From Klebsiella pneumoniae (GTDB taxonomy: Bacteria > Desulfobacterota > Binatia > UBA12015): a stretch of 40,228 nt of DNA. The stretch spans positions 1 through 40,228 of the forward strand of contig CAMBZJ010000027.1 of NCBI GenBank assembly GCA_945872365.1, in the 5' to 3' direction. Shown piece after piece: positions 1-9,671 of this stretch. The stretch's first letter is position 1; each line of letters starts with the position of its first letter. A program made the translations under genes and the position numbers. The notes beneath the pieces were generated by a model. It worked only from the letters and a program-made list of their open reading frames with translations, searched no databases and was not told where the DNA came from.

Positions 1-771
<771 letters not shown>

Positions 772-781
772 CGCGCGGGCC

Positions 782-826
782 CGGCGGCTGGCCTTCCGCC
801 GCGCCCGACCCCTGCGCGAGCGCAGG
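782..826. terminator. Two small hairpins between convergent genes
   Basis: In the 79-bp convergent gap CGGCGG (782-787) pairs with CCGCCG (796-801), and CCTGCG (811-816) pairs with CGCAGG (821-826) around CGAG. There is no T-tract on either side, so the terminator role is inferred from position. Confidence 0.3.
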
Positions 827-850
827 CCCGTCCCCGGGGCGAGGCTTGGG

Positions 851-3013
851 CTACCGGATCGCGCGCAGGTCGGTGCGGTCGCGGTCGCGCGAGAATACCG
901 GTGGCCGCCCGATCGGCGCATCGACGGTGATCCGCCGCGCCCCTTGGTGCGCCTCGCCCGTCCAGACGTCGTACCAGGTGCCCGGGGGCAGGTAGAGATC
1001 GCGGCTCGTCGCGCCCTGTGCGACGACCGGTGCGACGAGCAGCGAGTCGCCGAGCAGGAACTCGTCGCTCACGCCGCGCGAGCCGGGGTCGTCGGGAAAG
1101 ACGAGCACCGGGTGGCGCACGATCGGCGCCGAGGTCTCGCGTGCCTCCGCGGCGAGCGCACGCAACTCGGGTCCGAGCGCCCGGTGGATGCGCGCGAAGC
1201 GGCGGAAGTGGGCGATCGTCTCCTCGTCCGCGTCCCAGGTCCAGTTGTCGAGCTTCTTGTTGCCGTCGTGGGTGCGCATGATCGGCGAGAAGGCGCCGAG
1301 TTCGGTCCAGCGCAGGAAGACCTCCTTCGTGCTCGGCGGCACGGTCGAGCTGCTGAAGCCGGCGATGTCGTGGGTCGCGACCGGCACGCCGGAGAGGCCG
1401 AGGTTCAGCATCGCGGGCACGACGGTCGGAAGACCGTCCTCGGGCTCGAAGCCGGTCTCCTGGTCGCCGGTCCAGTGCACCTGCGAGGCCGATTGCACGC
1501 CGGTCCAGCCGGAGCGCGAGAAGTAGACGCCGTCGCCCGGTCGCAACTCGTCCATGACCTCGCGCGAAAGCCGCTGCCACGCCTCCGGGAAGAGGTTGTG
1601 GCGCGTGCCGCCGTCGCTGCCGTCGGAGAAGCGCGCGTCGAGCGGCACCCACTCGCCGAAGTCGGCCATCCAGCCGTCGATGCCGTAGTCGCGGATCATC
1701 GCGCGCAGGTAGGAGCGCACATACTCCTGGGCCTCGGGATCGGTCAGGTCGGGGTGCGAGGAACTCCCGTTGGGGGCGAAGGCGACGTAGGACTCGCCGG
1801 TGGGCCGCTTCACGAGCAGGCCGCGGGCGTTCATCTCGGGGAAGTGGTTGGGCAGCTTCTCGTCGACGAACGGGTTCACGTAGGCGAGAAAGCGGAAGCC
1901 GTCGGCGTGGAGAGTGCGGATCATGCCGGCGAGGCCCGGGTAGTGGGTCTCGTCGGCCTGCCAGCGGTACTGCACGCCGTAGCCGCCGTCGAAATTGCGC
2001 CGCAAGCCGGTCCAATCCTGCGACCAGATCGCGCCGGCCGGGACGTCGTTCGCCCGCAGCTTCGCGGCCCGGGCGAGGACCTTCTCGGTGCCGCCCTGCG
2101 CGGAAACCCAGAGGTCGAAGGCCCAGTCGGGCGGCGTCGCGGGTCGCCCGACCTCGCCGCCGAGTTGGCGGACGACGTCGAGCGGACGCGGGCCGGGGAA
2201 CACGACGAGCTCAACCCGGCTCTCGCCGACGAGCTCGAACCAGGCCGTGCCCGGGTCGGTCCTGCCGAGGTCGACGTCCACCCGGCGCGGCGTGCGGAAC
2301 AGCACGCCGAAGCCGCGTGCGTCGAGGTACCAGGGCATCGCGAAGTAGGTCGTGTGGGAATCGCCGGAGAGCGCGCGATTGCCGCCGGGCTTGCGGCCGA
2401 TCCCCTGCTCGCTGACCATGAGCGTGAACGCCTCGCCGCGCTGGTCGACCGAGTTGTACTGCTCGCCGAAACCCATGAAGGTCGCGTCGGGGTCGATGCG
2501 CACCGGGAACACCGGCGAGTGGAGCGCGGTCGTGCCCGAGCCAGCGAGCGGCGGTGTGGCCGGGAGTGCCGGGTCGAGGTCCATTTCGAGGACGGTCGCC
2601 TCGGGCTGTCGCGCGTCGGGGTGGACTCGCAGGACCGCGCCGGTCCCCGCCGCGGGGTCGCCGAGGTCGACAACCACCGCGTCGCCCTCGCGGCGCACGC
2701 CGCGCAGCCCGGAGATCGACTCCTCCGAGGCGCCGGTCCGGGTGAAGGTCCAGATCGCGGTCGCTCCCTGGTAGCTCTCCTCGAAGCTGCGGACGACCGG
2801 GGCGACGCCCTCGGGCATGGCGAGCAGGGGGCGTCCGTCGAGGCTCAGCGACACCGCGCCGCTCGGCGAGACGTCGACCTTCACGCCGTTGGCGAGCAGG
2901 GTCTCGGCCGGCGCGGGGCCATCCGTCGAACTCGTGTCGCTGCAGGCGGCGACGAACAGGGGAACGAGAAAGAAAAAGAGGGCGCTCGGCGCCGCGGCGA
3001 TCCATCGGGACAT
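851..3013 (-). CDS. GH31 family alpha-glycosidase, predicted lipoprotein
   Basis: 720 aa. The start at 3013 was chosen over an upstream in-frame ATG because it follows GGAGG at 7-nt spacing and begins a lipoprotein signal peptide (MSRWIAAAP, hydrophobic core, lipobox VAAC with Cys24). A GH31 N-terminal beta-sandwich is followed by the (beta/alpha)8 barrel. The nucleophile Asp lies in WMADFGEW (about residue 451), the acid/base Asp in WTGDQE (about 517), and MRTHDGNK follows. GH31 enzymes are retaining alpha-glucosidases, alpha-xylosidases or sulfoquinovosidases. The WMADFGE and W-x-GDQ motifs recall the sulfoquinovosidase (YihQ) branch. By my memory of YihQ, its sulfonate-binding Arg and Trp align with Gly and Tyr here, so sulfoquinovose is doubtful. 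The enzyme probably acts in the periplasm or on the membrane surface on alpha-linked sugars. Confidence 0.88.
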   Translation of the reverse strand: MSRWIAAAPSALFFFLVPLFVAACSDTSSTDGPAPAETLLANGVKVDVSPSGAVSLSLDGRPLLAMPEGVAPVVRSFEESYQGATAIWTFTRTGASEESISGLRGVRREGDAVVVDLGDPAAGTGAVLRVHPDARQPEATVLEMDLDPALPATPPLAGSGTTALHSPVFPVRIDPDATFMGFGEQYNSVDQRGEAFTLMVSEQGIGRKPGGNRALSGDSHTTYFAMPWYLDARGFGVLFRTPRRVDVDLGRTDPGTAWFELVGESRVELVVFPGPRPLDVVRQLGGEVGRPATPPDWAFDLWVSAQGGTEKVLARAAKLRANDVPAGAIWSQDWTGLRRNFDGGYGVQYRWQADETHYPGLAGMIRTLHADGFRFLAYVNPFVDEKLPNHFPEMNARGLLVKRPTGESYVAFAPNGSSSHPDLTDPEAQEYVRSYLRAMIRDYGIDGWMADFGEWVPLDARFSDGSDGGTRHNLFPEAWQRLSREVMDELRPGDGVYFSRSGWTGVQSASQVHWTGDQETGFEPEDGLPTVVPAMLNLGLSGVPVATHDIAGFSSSTVPPSTKEVFLRWTELGAFSPIMRTHDGNKKLDNWTWDADEETIAHFRRFARIHRALGPELRALAAEARETSAPIVRHPVLVFPDDPGSRGVSDEFLLGDSLLVAPVVAQGATSRDLYLPPGTWYDVWTGEAHQGARRITVDAPIGRPPVFSRDRDRTDLRAIR

Positions 3014-3181
3014 GTCGAGCCTCCTCGCCGGAACCGACCGCTTGCCGGGCCGACGGCCGAGTCTACCAACGAATCGCGGGTTTGCCGATAGGCTTTCTCG
3101 TCGCCCTCCGCCGGGCGGCCGAGGCCCCGATCGGCGTCCCGGCAAGCGTCGTCCGGGGGCGCGTCCCGAGGCGCTGCGGGC

Positions 3182-4027
3182 TCAGTCCGGCTCGCCGAGC
3201 CGCTTGCCCTCGCGGGAGCGACTGCGCGCGCGCTCGAGCAATTCGTCGGGGACCGGTTCCATCCACGCCATGCCGCGGCGCAGGGCGCCCGGGGCGAGCA
3301 ATCGCATGATCCGGGCCGCGACGAGTTGCGGGCTGCGGCGCGGAATCGTGATCTCGAAGCGCCGCTTCTCGATGACCTCGCGGATCGCGTCGGCGACGAT
3401 CTCGGGGGGGTGCTTCTTCCCGTTGTAGGAAGGCGGTTCGTCCTCCTTGTCCCAGATCTCCGTGTCGATCGGGCCGGGATGCACGATACCGACGTGGAGG
3501 CCGGAGCCGGCGAGATCGTTCCAGAGGCCCTCGGAGAAGGCGTTCATCGCGGCCTTGGAGGCGGCGTAGAGTCCCTCTCGCGGCGGTGGCACCTTGGCGG
3601 CGAACGACGAAACCTGGACGATGACGCCGTCGCCTTGGCGGAGCATGTGCGGGATCGCCGCGTAGGTCGTCCAGAGGCAGGAGAGGAAGTTGATCCGCAT
3701 GACGTCCTCGGCCTCGGAAGCCGTCGTGTGGTAGGTGTGCTTGTGTTTCGAGACGGCGGCGTTGTTGACCAGCACGTCGAGTCGTCCGCAGCGACGCACC
3801 GTCTCGGCGACGACGTGCTCGGCGAACGCGCGATCGCCCAAGTCGCCCGCGAGGTGGAACGACTTGGGCGAGACGGCTGCGCACTGGTCCTCGAGCTTGC
3901 GCAGCAACGCCTCGCGCCGGGCGACCCCGACCACGATCGCGCCGCGTCGGGCGAGGTCGAGGGCTGTGACCCAGCCGATGCCCGACGAGGCTCCGGTGAC
4001 GATCACGACCTGGTTGCGATAATCCAT
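3182..4027 (-). CDS. Short-chain dehydrogenase/reductase (SDR)
   Basis: 281 aa, a classical SDR with a C-terminal extension. The Rossmann cofactor loop is TGASSGIGW near residue 14, followed by NNAA, the catalytic Ser in VSSFAA, and YAASK with catalytic Tyr and Lys. A basic residue after the second strand (VARREA) favours NADP(H). The start at 4027 (MDYRNQVVIVTG) follows AAGGGGGGAA at good spacing; the longer open frame upstream is not protein-like. Its substrate is unknown. It is divergent from the SLC13 transporter with a 142-bp intergenic region that could hold both promoters. Confidence 0.92.
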   Translation of the reverse strand: MDYRNQVVIVTGASSGIGWVTALDLARRGAIVVGVARREALLRKLEDQCAAVSPKSFHLAGDLGDRAFAEHVVAETVRRCGRLDVLVNNAAVSKHKHTYHTTASEAEDVMRINFLSCLWTTYAAIPHMLRQGDGVIVQVSSFAAKVPPPREGLYAASKAAMNAFSEGLWNDLAGSGLHVGIVHPGPIDTEIWDKEDEPPSYNGKKHPPEIVADAIREVIEKRRFEITIPRRSPQLVAARIMRLLAPGALRRGMAWMEPVPDELLERARSRSREGKRLGEPD

Positions 4028-4169
4028 CGGCGTTCCCCCCTTGATCCGCGGCCCCCGGACTATCACCCGCCGGCGGTCGCAGGCGAGCGGTGCGCACCCG
4101 AGGGATTCCGCGGCGCGGCCCGGATGCCGGCTTTGGCTTCGCGGGTGCGAGCGGGCTAGGGATCGGGCG

Positions 4170-5705
4170 ATGGAGCGGGCGACGGAGCGCGAACCCGACG
4201 GGGGTGCTCCCGGCGACGGCCCGGGAAATCTCGACCTCTGGCGCCAGCGCAGCGGTTTTCTCCTCGCTCCGCTCGCGTTCGCCGCGGCCTGGAACGCGTC
4301 TGCCGGACTCCCCGAGGCGGCGCACCGTCTCGCCGCGATTCTCGCGGCGGTCGTCCTGCTCTGGTTGACCGAGGCGATCCCGATGGCGATGACCGCCTTC
4401 CTCGGCGTCGCCGCGGCGGTGATCCTCGGCGTCGCGCCGGCCAAGGAGGCCTTCGCACCGTTCGCCGACCCGCTCGTCTTCGTCTTCGTCGGGACGTTCA
4501 TGCTCGCGCGCGCCATCGAGCACCACCGGCTCGACCGTCGCTTCGCGCTCGCGATCCTCTCGGCCCCCGGCATCGGCGGGCGCCCCGCGCGCGTGCTCGC
4601 CGCCTATGCGGCGGGTGGCGCCTTTCTCTCGATGTGGATCAGCAACACCGCGACGACGGCGATGATGTTTCCGATCGGACTCTCGATCCTCGCCTCGCTC
4701 GAAGCGCTGGGCGAGCGGAGCGCGGTGACACCGGCCTTCGCGACCGCTCTCCTGCTGGCGACTTCCTTCTCGGCTTCGGTCGGGGGCCTCGGCACCCCGG
4801 TCGGAACCCCGCCCAACCTGATCGGGCTCGGTTTCCTGCGACGCGAGGCCGGCTTCGAGCTTCCGTTCTTCTCCTGGATGGCCCTCGGCGTCCCGGTGGT
4901 GCTGGTCCTGCTCGCCTGGATCATCTGGGATCTCGGCCGCGCGGCCGGGGGCGGCGGTGGCCCGAAGCTCGACCTGCAGCCGCTGCTCGCGGCCGAACGC
5001 GAGCGACTGGGGCCGTGGACTCTCGCGCAGCGCAACACGATCTTCGCCTTCGGCTCGACCGTCTTCCTGTGGATTCTTCCGGGGGCCGCGGCACTCCTCC
5101 TGGGACGCGATGCGGCCCTGGCGCAGCGCCTCGGCGAACTCCTCCCGGAGAGCGTCGTCGCGCTGCTCGGTGCGGGACTGCTCTTCGTCCTGCCGACGAA
5201 TCCGGCGCGCCACGAGTTCACGCTCTCCTGGGACGAGGCCGTGCGCATCGACTGGTGGATCGTGTTCCTCTACGGCGGCGGCATCGCGCTCGGTACCCTC
5301 GCGTTCCAGACCGGACTCGCCGAGGCGATGGGGCGCGCGCTCACCGTACGCCTCGGCGTGACCAGCGGACTGGGGCTGCTCGCCTGCTCGACCGCGATCG
5401 CGACGTTTCTTTCGGAGACGACGAGCAACACGGCGTCGGCGAACATGGTCGTGCCGGTGGTGATCGCGCTCGCCCGTTCGGCAGGCGCGGACCCGGTCCT
5501 GCCGGCGCTCGGGGCGACGATGGGCGCTTCGCTCGGGTTCGTCATGCCGGTGTCGACGCCTTGCAACGCGATCGTCTACGCGTCGGGGCGGATCCCGTTG
5601 CGGACGATGATGCGGCACGGGGTCGTGCTCGACCTGGTCGGAGTGGTGGTGATCGTCGCCGTGCTGTGGGTGCTGGCGCCGGTGCTGATCGCCCGGGCGG
5701 GCTGA
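4170..5705 (+). CDS. SLC13/DASS-family sodium:anion symporter
   Basis: 511 aa and strongly hydrophobic with about 10-12 membrane segments. The two DASS signature hairpins with their paired SNT motifs are present: SNTATTAMMFPIG in the first half and SETTSNTASANM in the second. GTPVGTPPNLIG follows the first half. These SNT loops bind Na+ and the carboxylate in VcINDY and relatives, so the protein should import di- or tricarboxylates or sulfate with sodium. The ATG at 4170 was preferred to an earlier in-frame ATG because the intervening residues are Arg-rich and unlike the family. Only a weak AGGG ribosome site precedes it. It stands alone, so its substrate is not shown by context. Confidence 0.9.
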   Translation: MERATEREPDGGAPGDGPGNLDLWRQRSGFLLAPLAFAAAWNASAGLPEAAHRLAAILAAVVLLWLTEAIPMAMTAFLGVAAAVILGVAPAKEAFAPFADPLVFVFVGTFMLARAIEHHRLDRRFALAILSAPGIGGRPARVLAAYAAGGAFLSMWISNTATTAMMFPIGLSILASLEALGERSAVTPAFATALLLATSFSASVGGLGTPVGTPPNLIGLGFLRREAGFELPFFSWMALGVPVVLVLLAWIIWDLGRAAGGGGGPKLDLQPLLAAERERLGPWTLAQRNTIFAFGSTVFLWILPGAAALLLGRDAALAQRLGELLPESVVALLGAGLLFVLPTNPARHEFTLSWDEAVRIDWWIVFLYGGGIALGTLAFQTGLAEAMGRALTVRLGVTSGLGLLACSTAIATFLSETTSNTASANMVVPVVIALARSAGADPVLPALGATMGASLGFVMPVSTPCNAIVYASGRIPLRTMMRHGVVLDLVGVVVIVAVLWVLAPVLIARAG

Positions 5706-5727
5706 CGCGGGCCGGGAGGCCCCGACG

Positions 5728-6089
5728 CCAATCGTGCGGGTTCTCGACCGGTAGCCCGCGCGAAGCGTCGAAGCCGAAGTCCGCGAGTTCGATTGCCATC
5801 CGCTCGGTGCCCACGAAATCCGGCATGAGACCGATCACGGCGACGTTGTGCTCGCGCAACTCCTTGGCCAGTCCGGCGACCATGCGATTGAACGCCGCCT
5901 TGGTGATCGAGTAGCCGAGCCCCCAGCCGCCCTTGCCGATCGGCTCGGGCGTCTCGCGGTCCCCGGCGGAGGAGGTGACGTACGCGCGGTCAGGACCAGG
6001 TCGAAGCCGCGGCGCGCGAATTCGAGGGCGCAGCCGCGCCCGATGCCGCGGCTCGCGCCGGTGAGGAAGGCCACCTTGCGTTGTGACAT
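5728..6089 (-). pseudogene. SDR relic with internal deletion and frameshift
   Basis: The N-terminus from ATG 6089 is a good SDR start (MSQRKVAFLTGASRGIGRG, then FDLVLTAR). At about 5981-5990 the match jumps into another frame and continues with VTSSAGD, then YSITKAAFNRM (catalytic Y-x3-K) and GLMPDFVGTERM, ending near 5728. The stretch between the second strand and the catalytic Ser strand, normally about 90-100 residues, is absent, and the two halves are out of frame. The C-terminus also runs out before the usual end. This is a deletion scar, not a functional gene. It is not a copy of the intact SDR at 3182, because the two sequences differ throughout. Confidence 0.82.
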
Positions 6090-6142
6090 GCGCCCGCTCT
6101 AGCGCGCGCCCCGGGGCGCGCCAACCGAATCGGTGCGCGGGA

Positions 6143-9100
6143 TCAGGGCAGCAGGGGAAGTCCGTTGCGCGCCGAGATCCCGAAGCCGGAGAGGAAGCGC
6201 AGAAGACCCCGCCGCTGCTCCCTGGGGGTCGCTTCGCGCAACCTCTCGATGAGCGCCACGCGCTGCGCGTCCCAGTGCTCCATCGCGAAGAGTCGGTCGA
6301 GCGCGAGCCGCGTCTCGAGAATCGCCTCGGCCTCGTGCCCCTGCCTGCGATGCACCCAGGCGAGCGCGAGCCGCAGGAAGGGCTCCCGGCTCCAGGCCCC
6401 GGTCTCGGCGACGAGTTCGAGGCAGCGACGGACACGCGTCGCGACGGCCTCGGGATCCGTGCGGCCGACGGCGGCATGAACCCAGGCCCAGCGCGTGTTG
6501 ATCTCGATCTCGCGCAGGCGGCCGCCCCGGCCCTCGATCGCGTCGAGGGCGCGGTCCGCGTCCGCGAGCGCCCCGGCAGGGTCTCCCGCGACCAGACGGC
6601 AGCCCGCGAGCCGGGCGCGGAGTCCGAAGTCGTCGCTGACGAGTACGCGGCTCGCATCGACGATGGCGATCGCTCGTTCGAAGAGGTCGGTCGCCGCGGC
6701 GTGCTGCCCGAACATGAGGCGAACCTCGGCGAGCGCGCCCAGCATGCGGCTCAGCAGGAAGTCGTTCCCTGCTCGCTCGGCGATCGCCACGCCCTCGATG
6801 CAGAGGGCGAGGAGATCGGAGGGGGAGGCGCCGGTGAGCCGGGCGCGCAGGGTCGCGGCCGCGATGGCAGTGCAGATCGTGATGGCGCTGCCCGAGCGAC
6901 GCGCCCGGCGGATCGCCTCCTCGAGGCAGGCGCCGCCCTCCCGAAGCGCTCCGGTGTCGACCAGCGCCGTGCCGCGCAACACGAGGTAGTCGACCGGTGT
7001 CGAGCCGGCAGACGGGTCGGCCGCCAGGCTCTCGTCCTGCGGGCGAAGCGGCTCCGAGCACTCCCGCAGGACGCCCGCCAGGTCGCCGATGGAGAAGAGC
7101 GCCGTGGCGCGCATGGTGCGGAGCGCAAGCTCGGGCGCGCGATGGCCCAGGCCGTCGTCGAGGGCACGCGAGACCTCGACGAGGTCGACGACCTCCTGGG
7201 TGCGGCCCGACATCGCGACGACCGCGGCATGCCCGGCGGCGAGCGAGGACGCGGCCGATGCGTCGCCGAGTTCGAGGGCGATGCGACGGCCGTCGGCGTG
7301 GACCTCCGCCGCCTCGTCCGGTGGAAGCCCGTGGCGCCAGCCGAGACGAAGCTGGTCGACGCAGACGTCGAGCAGCAGTCGGTCGTCGCGCCTCGACACG
7401 TCACACTCGGCGCATAGCGCGCGGGCTTCGCGAAGATGCTCCAGCGAACGGGAGGGGGCGCGCGGCATGGCGTAGCGTGCGGCGCGGTGGAGCCAGCGCG
7501 CGGCCTCGTCCGCCGCACCGACCTCCCGCCAATGGCCGGCGATCTCCGCGGCGTCGCGCTCCGGGTGCGGGCGTGCGGCGAGCGCCTTGGCGACGGCGAC
7601 GTGGAGTCTCGACCGCGCCCCGCTCAGCATCGAGCGCAGGGCCGTCTCGCGCAGGAGTCGGTGGCGAAAGCCGAAGACTCCCGGTCCGTCGGCCGGCATG
7701 GCCTCGACGATCTCGCTCGCCTGCAGGCGGCGCAGCGACTCCGCGATCCTGATGGCGGGCCGCGCCGCGGCCCGCGCCAGCACGGCCGCCTCGAAGCGCG
7801 AACCGACGACGGCCGCCGCCTGGAGCACTGTCTTGTCCTCCCGTCCGAGTGCGTCGATGCGCGCGGCCAGCAGGGCATGGAGCGTCGGCGGCAGGTCCTC
7901 GGCGGCGTGTTCCCGGACGAGCCGGAGGGCCCCGGGTTCGCCCGCGAGGGCGCCCCGGGTGCGCAGGGACTGCACGAGTTCGCCGAGGAAGAGGGGATTC
8001 CCGCCGGAACTGTCGCGCAGCCTCTCGCGAAGGGCGCCGAGGGACGGGTCGGTCCCGAGCAGCGCCCGCAGCAACTCCTCGCTCTCCCGCTCGCGGAGTG
8101 GAAGCAGGTGGATCGATCCCGCGAACGAGCCCAGCCGGGAGAAGGGGAGATCGTGGCCGCCGCGCTGGACGGCGATCAGCAGGCTGGGGCGGATCACGCC
8201 GCTCTCGACCCCGGTCGCCATGACCGACAGGCTCGCCGGGTCGATCCACTGGATGTCGTCGAGGATGACCAGACGCTTCCGGGTCCGATCCCTGGTGTCC
8301 ACGACGCGTCTCGAGAGGGCTGCGAGTTCGAGGTGCAGGCCGTCGAGGTGCAAGCGTGGCGTCGCACCGGGTGCGACGAGGCCGAGGAGTTCGAAGATGC
8401 GTGGCAGTTCCGCTTCGATACCGGGCTCGGAGAGCAGGAACTTGGCGGCGACCCGCTCCCGGGCGCGCTCGAGCGGCTCGCCCGGCTCGACCTCGAGCAG
8501 CCGGCGCAGGGCGCGGCGGTAAAAGGTGAAGGGGGCGTCGCGCTCCCCCTCGACCGCCGCGAGCCGCAGGGAGATCGCCGTGTCGCTCGCCTGCGCCCGG
8601 AGGGCGAACTCCTCGAGGAGGCGCGTCTTGCCGATGCCGGCCTCCCCGGTGACCGCGACGATCGAGGGGGTCTCGCGTTGCAGCAGCGCCTCGAGCATGA
8701 CCAGCTCGATCGTCCGGCCGACGAAGGGCAGCGCGCCGTGGACGGCAGGCCGTCGCCGGGTGCGCTCGCGCGCGCCCCGGAGTTCGAGGATTCGCAACGG
8801 CTCGCGAACGCCCCGCAATTCGACCGGGCCGAGTTCGCGCAGTTCGAAGCGCGCGTCGAGCAGCTGGGCCGTCGCCTCGCTCAGGTGGATGCTCCCGGGA
8901 GACGCGGACTGCTCGATGCGCGCGGCGATCCCGGCGGTACGCCCCTGGGCGGAGAGGGTGGATCCGATCGGACCGTAGACGACGTCGCCGGAGTGCAGTC
9001 CCATGCGGACCCTGAAGGCGATCCGGTCGGAGCAGCGGATCTCCTCGGCAAACACGGTGATCTCGCGGGCGAGGTGCAGTGCGGCGAGGCAAGCGAGGAT

Positions 9101-9472
9101 GGCGTGGTTCTCGAGCGCGACCGGAGCGCCGAAATGGGCCTTGATCCCCTCGCCGGTGAACCGGTCGACCACGCCTCCGTGGCTGCGGATGCCGTCGCCT
9201 AGGATGCGCAGGAAGCGGTCGATGATCGCGTGCCACCGCTCGGCGTCGAGCGCGACACCCAGCTCCGGACTACCGTGGGCGCTCACGAACAGGACGGTGA
9301 CGGGCTTGCGCTCGGTGATCGCGACGGGCGTTCCGCAGGACGGGCAGAAACGCGAATCCGGCGGGAACTGCTCCGTGCAGGAGGCGCAGCCGAGCGGCAT
9401 CGTGGCGCCGGTCTCGCACCATGGGCACGCCCCGTCGCCGGATCCGTGCGTGCAGAGGGTCATCGGGTTCAT
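6143..9472 (-). CDS. Zinc-ribbon / degenerate class III cyclase / AAA ATPase / TPR protein
   Basis: 1109 aa. Two Cys clusters (C7, C16/C19; C29/C32, C43/C46) look like zinc ribbons. Residues about 55-230 match the class III adenylate/guanylate cyclase domain. About 246-600 is an AAA_16-type ATPase with Walker A GEAGIGKT (276-283) and Walker B LVILDDIQW (401-409). The rest is helical and TPR-like, as in large MalT/cyclase signalling proteins. The cyclase site looks dead: the first metal Asp (usual LFADxxG) is Ser in LFVSAHG, the second (usual GD) is Glu in FTGEGIKAHFG, and the usual Asn before AAR is Gly (TAGIAAR). It is probably a sensory or scaffolding ATPase, not a cAMP producer. The start at 9472 lies after GAAGAG; an ATG at 9463 is also possible. 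It is divergent from the acyl-CoA ligase. Confidence 0.88.
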   Translation of the reverse strand: MNPMTLCTHGSGDGACPWCETGATMPLGCASCTEQFPPDSRFCPSCGTPVAITERKPVTVLFVSAHGSPELGVALDAERWHAIIDRFLRILGDGIRSHGGVVDRFTGEGIKAHFGAPVALENHAILACLAALHLAREITVFAEEIRCSDRIAFRVRMGLHSGDVVYGPIGSTLSAQGRTAGIAARIEQSASPGSIHLSEATAQLLDARFELRELGPVELRGVREPLRILELRGARERTRRRPAVHGALPFVGRTIELVMLEALLQRETPSIVAVTGEAGIGKTRLLEEFALRAQASDTAISLRLAAVEGERDAPFTFYRRALRRLLEVEPGEPLERARERVAAKFLLSEPGIEAELPRIFELLGLVAPGATPRLHLDGLHLELAALSRRVVDTRDRTRKRLVILDDIQWIDPASLSVMATGVESGVIRPSLLIAVQRGGHDLPFSRLGSFAGSIHLLPLRERESEELLRALLGTDPSLGALRERLRDSSGGNPLFLGELVQSLRTRGALAGEPGALRLVREHAAEDLPPTLHALLAARIDALGREDKTVLQAAAVVGSRFEAAVLARAAARPAIRIAESLRRLQASEIVEAMPADGPGVFGFRHRLLRETALRSMLSGARSRLHVAVAKALAARPHPERDAAEIAGHWREVGAADEAARWLHRAARYAMPRAPSRSLEHLREARALCAECDVSRRDDRLLLDVCVDQLRLGWRHGLPPDEAAEVHADGRRIALELGDASAASSLAAGHAAVVAMSGRTQEVVDLVEVSRALDDGLGHRAPELALRTMRATALFSIGDLAGVLRECSEPLRPQDESLAADPSAGSTPVDYLVLRGTALVDTGALREGGACLEEAIRRARRSGSAITICTAIAAATLRARLTGASPSDLLALCIEGVAIAERAGNDFLLSRMLGALAEVRLMFGQHAAATDLFERAIAIVDASRVLVSDDFGLRARLAGCRLVAGDPAGALADADRALDAIEGRGGRLREIEINTRWAWVHAAVGRTDPEAVATRVRRCLELVAETGAWSREPFLRLALAWVHRRQGHEAEAILETRLALDRLFAMEHWDAQRVALIERLREATPREQRRGLLRFLSGFGISARNGLPLLP

Positions 9473-9671
9473 GGCGCCGCGCTCTTCGTAGGGCACCCGG
9501 GGGGCGGGTGCCGGCGCGCGCGACGCTATCACGAAGGCCTGCCCGAGGCGACGACCGGGCGACGCTCGCGACGACGCTCGCATGGATGCCGGGTCGCCCG
9601 GCGGGCGTCCCGGGCGGGGGCCGCCCACCGCGGTCTTTTGCCCAGTGAGCGGGCGTTATAAGGCCACCGGG

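Noticed and set aside
3063-5618. An 851-codon minus-strand frame antisense to the SLC13 transporter
   Set aside because: Charged, low-complexity translation; the transporter and SDR frames explain the region.
6143-9472. Calling the large protein an active adenylate cyclase
   Set aside because: Both metal Asp positions and the Asn before AAR are substituted.
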